Positions 14,001-23,000 of a stretch of DNA of 64,000 nucleotides are shown here, piece by piece. The translations under genes were made by a program, and so were the position numbers. Each line of letters starts with the position of its first letter. The stretch's first letter is position 1. Under the pieces are notes generated by a model. It had not been told where the DNA came from. It made no database searches and worked only from the letters and a program-made list of their open reading frames with translations. Source of the stretch: Dama dama. Its lineage: Eukaryota; Chordata; Mammalia; Artiodactyla; Cervidae. The stretch spans positions 34,123,608 to 34,187,607 of the forward strand of contig NC_083694.1 of NCBI RefSeq assembly GCF_033118175.1, read 5' to 3'.

Positions 14001-17000
14001 CTCCCTCATTGCAGGCAGATTCTTTACCATCTAAGCCACCAGGGAAGCCCCAAGAAAATAAAGAAGTTGCCAAATCCAATTCTATCCCTTTTTATCCCAG
14101 ACTAATGGAAAATTAGTCTGATAATATAAATGGTTTAAAGGATTTAGATACCAGGTCAAGGGTCCTTCATCTGCTTCTTTTGAGTATCTAATTGCTTTAG
14201 AGAAATTAGTAGGAATTTTCCTAATGGTTTAGAGAAAATCTCATCAGAGAACTCTCCTAATTAAGATTATCCAGAACAGAACAGTCCAGGGGATTGCTCT
14301 CTGATAGCTTGCAGGAAGAGAAATTCTCAGGTTAGCAGATTCTAGACAAAAGAGAAGAGAAGAGAGAGAGGTGGTGGCTGATAGAGTGAGGGGCCTTCCA
14401 GAAATATGAGGAAAGGGAGCTGAAGAACATACCAAGGAGGCGAGAGCCGCACTTGACTCTGGGGTGGCCTCCTGGGTATTTGTGTGTTATGTCTGTGTGT
14501 GCTCCCATAGCTTAGGGTTTAGAGAGAGAAGCTGATTGCATGACCTCAACCCAAATGGTTCATGCTTTTCTGGAAGGAACATTTAGATCAGAAGTTGGGT
14601 ATCTTAAAAGGATAGTCACTAAGGCTTATATTAGTTATACCTTCTATGATCGCGCAGACTCCAGAGGGAAAGTTTCTCTAGAGAAGACAGCGAGACGTGG
14701 CTGTGTTCCCCGAGGGTTGGTCTGTTGTTCCTGGGCTCCATCTGCCAACTTTGGCCCAAGGTCTTATCCAGCTGGGCAACTCACAGGATGGCAAGACCCA
14801 AAGCTTACCTGTCCATTTCACCTCTTACATCCTTGATTTCATCAGTGATGTTTCTCGGTGCAGAACATAGAGATTCTTCAAGTGTGTTTGATCTACATGT
14901 CTCTCATATGGTAACATACAGGCTTGATCATAAGCCAAACTCTCTGAAGGATTTGGGCTCTTGGGAATTGGTGGATACAAGACCCGTGATGTATAACTCT
15001 TTTCTGAGCCAGTGGTGCATTGTGCATGTAATAATAATATCTGTACTTTCATTAATCAAATCTTAGATGATTAACAGCAGCGTTTCTAATAAGAATCGCT
15101 GGTGTGCAGACTTGATCACTAGCTCTGCGTGATGTTGCAGGAGTGAGGGGAACCAGGTTTGCTAAAGTAATTGTGGTGCTAGAAATGGATTAGCCTTGGA
15201 TGCTACCATGGTGGTCTACTCTGTCCCAGTATATTATTTAAAAAAAAAAAAAAAAAAAGGATCACTGGTACAAGTCTCTGGATAGGCATGAATTTGGTTT
15301 TCACCAGAGCTCTCAGACTCCTGAAGAGCTCACCTAGCCGTGCTCTTTTGGTAGTAAAGAGCCAGAGCACTGAGTGAAGGGAGCTAATGCTTTGGGGTCT
15401 CACACGTGTCACCTGGTCTGTTTAATAGTGGGGACCCTGCACTTGGCATTGAGAGGGAAAGGACAGTTCTCCGCAGAACCCCAGCTCTTCTTGCTCTCCT
15501 TTTTGCTGTGGGAGAACCGGAGAAGTACATCACTTGTACTTATACACACATACACACCTGGGAGGTAGAGTAGCCAGGGAAGAGAAATGCAGACGCAGCC
15601 AGGAAGTGCAGGGCAGACTGCTGGGGAGGAGAGCTGCAGCTGGGCCAGAGGGAACACTGGCCAGATGACCCTCACCCCGCCATTGAGAGGCGACCATATT
15701 TGCTCTCAGTGTGACCTTTCAAACTGTTGGGTGAGATGCTCCAAATCTCACACCAGGCTCCTGGACGTTTTGTTAGTGTTTTGTGTTTTTGCTGTGTCAC
15801 CGCTCTGCAGAGAGACCGTGACTCACCAGGCTGATGTCCTTGCAGTCAGCCAGCCGGTTCTTCCCCGCCTCCTTCCTTCCTGAAGTTGAGGGGAGACCAC
15901 CGCTTGGCTTCTGATGGTTGGTCTCATCTCTTTCATCTGTCCACTGCTCTCCTGCCCCTCTCTTTCCCAAGCCTGGGAACACTGTTTAACCCTATGCACA
16001 CAGATCTTAGTCCATTTCTGCCCACCCCCTTGCAGGCACACAGAATACCCGACACATTCAGCAGCATTTGCCTCTGAGTTCTCTGGCCCTGTGCGCTGCC
16101 TTTCTCAGTGTCCCCCCCGCCCCGCCCCGGAGATCAGCGAATGTCCCCCGAGGCTGTGTTCCCTCCTGACTCCAGGATTAGGAGAACGTCCCCTCCCCTG
16201 AGTTCTGTGAAACCTCTAGATCTGGGCCTGCCTCTGCTCGTCCCCAGGTCCAGGGAGGTCACCTCGACTTGGTGTCTTGTTTACAATGCAAACCAGCAAC
16301 AAGCCTCCTTCCTAGACTTTCTGCATTTCGCTGGGAGGAGCCCTGTCTACTGCTCTAGCTCAGGCAGGCAGTCCCAGTGGCAGTCTGTTTGTTTATATTT
16401 GCATGTATGTATCTATCATCTTTATCATGTGGCCTCTTTTTGTACTATAAATAATCACAATGGCAATTTTCTAAGTTAATAATTGTATCAATAGAGAAAC
16501 ATTTTTTAGAATATATTGAGTATATTTAAAGTCATATGATTTTCTATGGTTTGTGAGCATCATAAAAAATGTTTTAATTGTAGTAACCTTTGTTTTTAAC
16601 AGAACTCTTTTCCTGCTTCTTCCCTTTAGACTCATTTCTATCACCGTTGACACTCCCCCTCCCCCCCTCCCCCCCCCCGAAATTCTTCAGGTTCTCCATT
16701 ATCCTTTCTGAGATGACTGTTAATGTCACTCATAGCTTGTCTTGGGCACTCTCTCTGCCCGGCTGCAGACCCTCACATTCCCTGTCTTCATCATTTCCAT
16801 GCCTCTAGGTAACTGCAGGCACAAAAGAACTTGCCCATTCAGTCTTGAGCTCTCCCCAGCCTCATTATTTAATTACTTTTGAAGCGCAAAGCCATCGCTA
16901 ATGATGAGGAAAAATAACGGGTCATTTAGCCCAGACCCTACTGAAACCTGGTCTGAAGCCTCACAAATGGTGCTGCTAAATGGGCTTCCCTTGTAGCTCA

Positions 17001-20000
17001 GTTGGTACAGAATCTGCCTGCAATGCAGGAGAACATGGTTCGATTCCTGGGTCGGGAAGCTCCCCTGGAGAAGGAAATGGCAACCCACTCCAGTATTCTT
17101 GCCTGGAGAATCCCATGGACAGAGGAGCCTGGCAGGCTACAGCCCATGGGGTCACAAGAGTCAGACACGACCGAGTGACTAAACCACCACATGGCTACTA
17201 TCCTGTGATCATCACTTCTGCTTTAATGAGGTCATTGGGTCAGGACTGGTACACCCAGGTTCTCATCCTCTAAAGCAGTAGTTCTCAAACCAAGAGTGCT
17301 TAAGGATCTCTTTGAGCTTGGTAAGCAGAGATTCCCCAGTTGCACACTTAGAGATGGGGATTTGGCAGGTCCCCAGCAGAGTCTGCAAGGTTGCACATTT
17401 AATAAGCCCCTAAGCGAGAGCGATGGAGCTTACCCTGAAAGACTGTGATGATGAGGCTCCTTCTGTGCCCAACACTAAGAGGGCAAGTCTGGGACTGGGG
17501 ATTCGTATAGGGTTGCTAGATTAACAAATAAAAATACAGGATGCCCAATTAAATGTGAACTTCAGGTAAACCATGAATAATTTTTTAATGTATGTCCCCA
17601 GTTTTACATAAGACATACTTGTATAAAACACTATTCACGATTTATCTGAAAATAAAGTTTAACTATGCATTTTATATTTTATCTGGCAGTCCTAGAATAG
17701 AACGCTTTGTGATTGACTGTCCAGTCACTATCTGAGACAGTGCTGTGTATCATTGCTCAAATGTCTATCTAGGAAGTCATGTGAATGGCAGAGGCTTTTA
17801 GAAGTTAAAGAATCTAAAAAGTCGTTGAAGAGTGGAAATCCAAGGTATACATACTTTGGTTTTTACCCTGTCCGGCACTTGACTTGCTCAGAATGACCAT
17901 TTATGTTTGGAATGGAAAGCCGGAGAAACACATAAATTCCATATTCCTCCAGTTTAGGTTAAAAGATGCATATGGTCTCTATTGAGTAGTCTTTAAGTCT
18001 GCAGTTTTCAGTGGTCATAAGTTCATTGATTAAAAGGAATATGGAGGAAGACCTCTGTGCTCAGTCTTACGTGCCATTAGGGAAGGAAGAAGCATCTGCG
18101 TGAGATGCTGGCTTGCAATGCATTTTTTTTTTTAACTTGGGCACAAAAGAAAACTGGAAAGAGAACAGGCTTTAGAGTATAGCATGCCTGGGTTGGAATT
18201 CCGGTTCCACCACTTCCTCTGTGACTTTGGGCCAGGTACTTAACCTTCCTGTGCAAGAAGTGTTTCATTCATAAAAGAGAAATATGCATATCATGAAATG
18301 TTGTTGGGGAACTTATATGATATCTGATAATTAAGACACAGTCATTGGTACTTATGTACTTAACCTAAATGCCAGAGAAAGGACTTCGCACGAGAGAGAA
18401 TTTAACCCAGTTTATTTTTTTTATTTTTGGCTGCACACTGCAGCATGTGGGACCTTAGTTCCCTGAGCAGGAATTGAACCCACAGCCCCTGCATTGGAAG
18501 GTAGAGTCTTAACCACTGGACCACTGGGGAAGTCTCATAAGCCTTTCTTTTTAGCTAGAATGCTTTAGCAAAATATGTCTTACATGTGAAGAGTCTGCTT
18601 CTGCAGTATCTTGGTTGACTCATGATTTCTTTTTAGCCAGAATGCATTAGCAAAGTATGTTTTACATGTGGAGAGTCTGCAGTATCTTGGTTGATTGCCT
18701 CCCCACTCATGATTTTCTCTGTTTTTCTAACTTTCTACCTGGTCTAGGATTAACACAGATTCCTCAGATCCAAAAGACTGAAATTGGCTTTCGTCCTAAT
18801 GATCCCAAGAGCTATATGACATATGTGGATAACATAGATAATTTCCTGAAGAAGTACAGAGATTCGGCCCAGAAGGATGATATGATATTTGAAGATTGTG
18901 GCAGTAAGTAGACATGTTTTGGATGATTGTGATTGGTTAATTCTGATCTCCTGTTTCAATTTGTTATTTAATGATTGAAAGATCCTCCTGAAGTATTTAA
19001 AAGATTAACTCTGACCATATTGAGAGGAACTGTTTTTTTGTTTGTTTTTTTTTAAAGCAGAAAGACTTTATGGGTTTAGCTTGGATACAGTGAAACTGTA
19101 TAGTGGCAAGTGTTACTTTAACCCCTATTTGAAAGGTGTGTTTTGAAAACTGCCAGGCATCTCTGTTTACTGATCAGACTCAAAGACCATATTACAGTTC
19201 TGATCCTCCTACATACGTTGGTTTTGAGAAACATAATTGCCTTTATTTCCAGATTTCTGCCCCGCTCCCTCCCCCCAGCCCCCTGGCCCCTATAGAAGAG
19301 TTCATAGGACCTTCTCTCAGCCAAATGACCCTTTAGTGTGATTAGCTGTAACCACACTGACCTGATGGAGGAGGGTTTATGGTCAGGGTATATTTTAAAG
19401 ACCCTGGCCAGGATGGATAATGAAATATGTCTTAGGCAGCTAATCATCTGGATAAGGGAATGACTGATAAGTGTAAAGAATGGCTCTTAGTTTCCTTAAG
19501 CCATTGACACAAACACACATCCTCCCCCTTGCTCCCTGAAGTATGAATTTCCCAGCTTTGTTTTCATACCTATCACAAATAAGATGCTGCTGTGAGTTAC
19601 TAGGTGATAATCAGTTTTTCTAATTCCATTCAACTCCTGTTCTTTATATGGCAGATGGTTGTGTAATATGGGGTAAATTGCCATTTTAAGTTATTTTGAA
19701 AGGATTTAGTAATTTAACAGAAACATCTTCATGAAATTTTTCTCATTTGACTTTAAATGAGATTTTCATCTTTGTAATAATTAAATGATAAAATGATTAA
19801 ATTCACTGCATATGATAGAGTGAATCTCTTTTCAGGAGATGGACCGAATTGAGGTACTTTACTATTGGAAGGGAAAGTAGTTAATTTGTGGACTTAAAAA
19901 TATATATATATATTTTAAGTACATATATGTACATACACATACATAATTAATGGTATTTGCATCAATTTCCTGCAGAATGCTTTAACTTTGAATTCTATTT

Positions 20001-23000
20001 TCATTTATTTTTTTCCTAAGACTTTCAGTTTAAAACACGCAGCTATAAATTTTCTCCATCGAACAAACGCTTATAAGAACTCAGTGTTAAAAGGCAAAAA
20101 CTCAAAAAACATTTTTTTCAAACCTTGACTGGTGGTTGAAAAGGAAAAGCAATTCTTTCCTGTTCACTTTTTACTGTTTGACATGTTCATTAACAGCATA
20201 GCTGTAAGAAATCTCAACCAAGAAACTTATAGTTCTGAAAATTACTGGCAGTCCTTTTAATTTGTGTTCTAATTATAACATCCCCATTATTGAGTTAAGC
20301 TAATGCTGGCCTGTGCAAACAATGCTACCCATGAAGAGAGATCCAATTTCCTTTCAGTCTTCTAAACAGCAGAGTCATCCATTATTTAAAGAAAGAGAAA
20401 TATTGTCAGAGAGCAGACATTATGTGGTTGCTCATCAGCGCTATAGAGTACTATGACGTTTTGGTGTGGGGTCAGGTACTGGCTAGTGCTTTTGGTAAAA
20501 ATACCTTTTTAAGGTCAGGGGAGAGGTGAGAGATTGCTTGCTGGAAATCTTTCCTTAATTTAGGCCATACAGTAGGTGCAGGATAGCCCTGTCTGAGAAG
20601 TAGTCATTGCGGCAGGAAAGAGAGCCCTGTCCTTTATCAATAATGCTCAGGGAATTGTCAGTACAATGTGAAAATGGCATTTGCATTTTCAGATGTGCCC
20701 AGTGAACTCAAAGATCGAGGAGAATTTAACAATGAACAAGGAGAGCGAAAAGTCTGCAGGTTCAAGCTTGAATGGCTGGGAAATTGCTCTGGAATAAATG
20801 ATGAAACTTACGGCTACAAAGATGGCAAACCATGTGTCATTATAAAGCTCAACCGAGTTCTGGGCTTCAAACCTAAGGCAAGTATTATTTTAAATCACAG
20901 AATTTCAATGAGCCATTCACACTTAGATGTAGTCCTTAATTGGTATGAGAAGAATAGACTATAATGAGTTTTTAAAGGATCCTCAGTGACAGTTTTAAAG
21001 CCCCATCAGTAGAGTAACACTGAAAACCTCTGTAGCCATCTTGAAATTCTGAGAGTTAGGTCATTAATCTTATTTCCTAAAGTTAGAGAAATCCTGTGTG
21101 GCAGAGCCAAATTCTGACATCAGTCCAGTGGCCCTGTTCTGCATTTCTATAATGTAATTATGGAAATTATAGACTCTTTAAAAGTAAAAAGAGAAACAGG
21201 TTATCTCTAAGTTTAAAACCTACTTGCCTGTACAGTCAGACTCTGGTTTTGGTACCCTAGGGGCCACGGTATTAAAAAAAAAAAAAAAAGTATCTGGTAA
21301 TCTGAGAAAAATGATATCATCATCAGAAAAAAATCTTTGTTTTTACTGAATGAAGACTTCATGGTAAAATTAGTTGAATACTAGGTTGAACTTTTATAAC
21401 AATGCCATTGGCTTTTGCCATTATTGCAGCCCATATAAGGTAAGTATTCCTGGAGATCACCCAAAAATGGCAAGTTGCCTCCATTCACCATTTAGTGGGA
21501 TGATAGTAATTCTTTAGAAGGAAAAATTGTATTGGTGTTACCTCTGCTTTTATAAAATTGCTAAGTTCATTCTCTCCCCCAGATCATGAATTTAAAAATA
21601 CCATCTTTTTCTCTTAAGCATGCATTCTTCCATGTTTTTTATATTTGCACATATGAGCATCACCATTAAGAGGGTAGTTTTTGGTTCTGATAGGAACTGA
21701 CTACAGAATACAGAGTTATACGAACAAATTTACTTCATTCTGGAATCCGGCTCTTTTGTTCATCGGCTTTCTGTTACATGCTGTTTTTTCCCACAGTGTT
21801 ACCCATGAATATTTTCAAAAAGTCAATGTAGAGATGAAAAGTTTTATTATCATAACTGAAGGATGTATCAAAACTCTCTCACTGCCACAGGAGGGAAAAA
21901 TAGATGAGTGGGTAGATGGCTGGCTGATTTGATGGATTGCCCACAGAAATTTATGTATCACTCAACAGAATTTTAAATCTTCTTTCCACTTAGACTAGGA
22001 TGGTGGTGGTTTAGTCACTCAGTCATGACCAACTCTCTGTAACCCCATGGACTGTAGCCTGCCAGGCTCCTCTATGGGATTTCCCAGGGAAGAATACTGG
22101 AATGGGTTGCCACTTCCTTCTCCAGGGTATCTTCCTGACCCAGGGATCAAACTCAGGTCTCCTGCATTGCAGGTAGATTTTTTTTTTACTGAATGGGCCA
22201 CCAGGGAAGTCTGGACTAGGACATAATGGAAGAAAAAGGGTGAGAGCCATTACATCACACACAGAGTTGATGGTCATATTGTTAGGAAGCTCTTCACCAA
22301 GATAAACCAGGTATTTAGCAGTGAAAGGAATTGGTGCAGTGTGTCCCAAGGACTAATCGTGATCTTTGCTCTTTGAATCTTTTGGTAATTTTGGTAATTT
22401 CTCTTTATAGATGATGAATGATATTTGTACCCACCCCCAGAGGCGGCACTTCTAGTCTGTTAAGATTCACATCTCTTCCCATATTTATAAAGATATTCTG
22501 TTAAAGTTATGAATTCAGCTACTCTTACTTTTCAGTTTCTCCCTGCCCAAGCGCCCCTGCTTTGGACTCCCCGTGGTTACCCATCACCACTTTCTGACTG
22601 GCACCCCATCCCAAATCCCAAACTCTTTTGTTGTTACAATTATAGAGATTGTAGGACTCCACATCTTCATGTACCTGTTTCCTCCTCCGTGAAGATAGAT
22701 TCCAGTAACTACTTTGTTAGTAAACATTTTCTTGACATATTTTAAAGATAAATCTATTGCTGGCAGAAAGTTCCAAGAGAGTTAAATCTAGATGATCATC
22801 ATTTTGTATTCCAAAACAAAGAATGGTAGCAAAAAGTCCCTTACTGATACAGAAAATTGTCCCTTTTATCTAACTCTGATTAGATTGTGTGTTTACAGCT
22901 CATGTCAAGACTCATGCTTTTCCGACGTGAGTAGGCAAGCGGCTGTGTTCCAGGGAGACGTTCCTCACACGTCTTATGAGGTGGATTTTAGCCAGGGATG

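Larger units (their letters stand above)
6507..18747 (+). other. ATP1B1: ATP1B1 intron 2
   Basis: The longest intron of the gene (about 12.2 kb), phase 1, GT-AG. Repeats recognised: BovA pieces at 9920-10065, 12642-12848, 13858-14050 and 16982-17189; a tRNA-derived SINE at 18412-18535; MIRs near 9610 and 18150; a MER5A-like element at 17275-17460; an inverted-repeat element at 17509-17693; and an 82-bp tandem duplication at 18544-18712. The stretches 6507-9600, 10070-12600, 14060-16640 and 17700-18140 hold only A/T runs and unremarkable sequence as far as I can see. Confidence 0.9.

Noticed and set aside
20668..20964. 98-codon open frame containing exon 4 and continuing into intron 4
   Set aside because: Only the exon 4 part (20693-20877) is coding. 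The extra residues on both sides come from intron sequence, and the protein family continues in exon 5.
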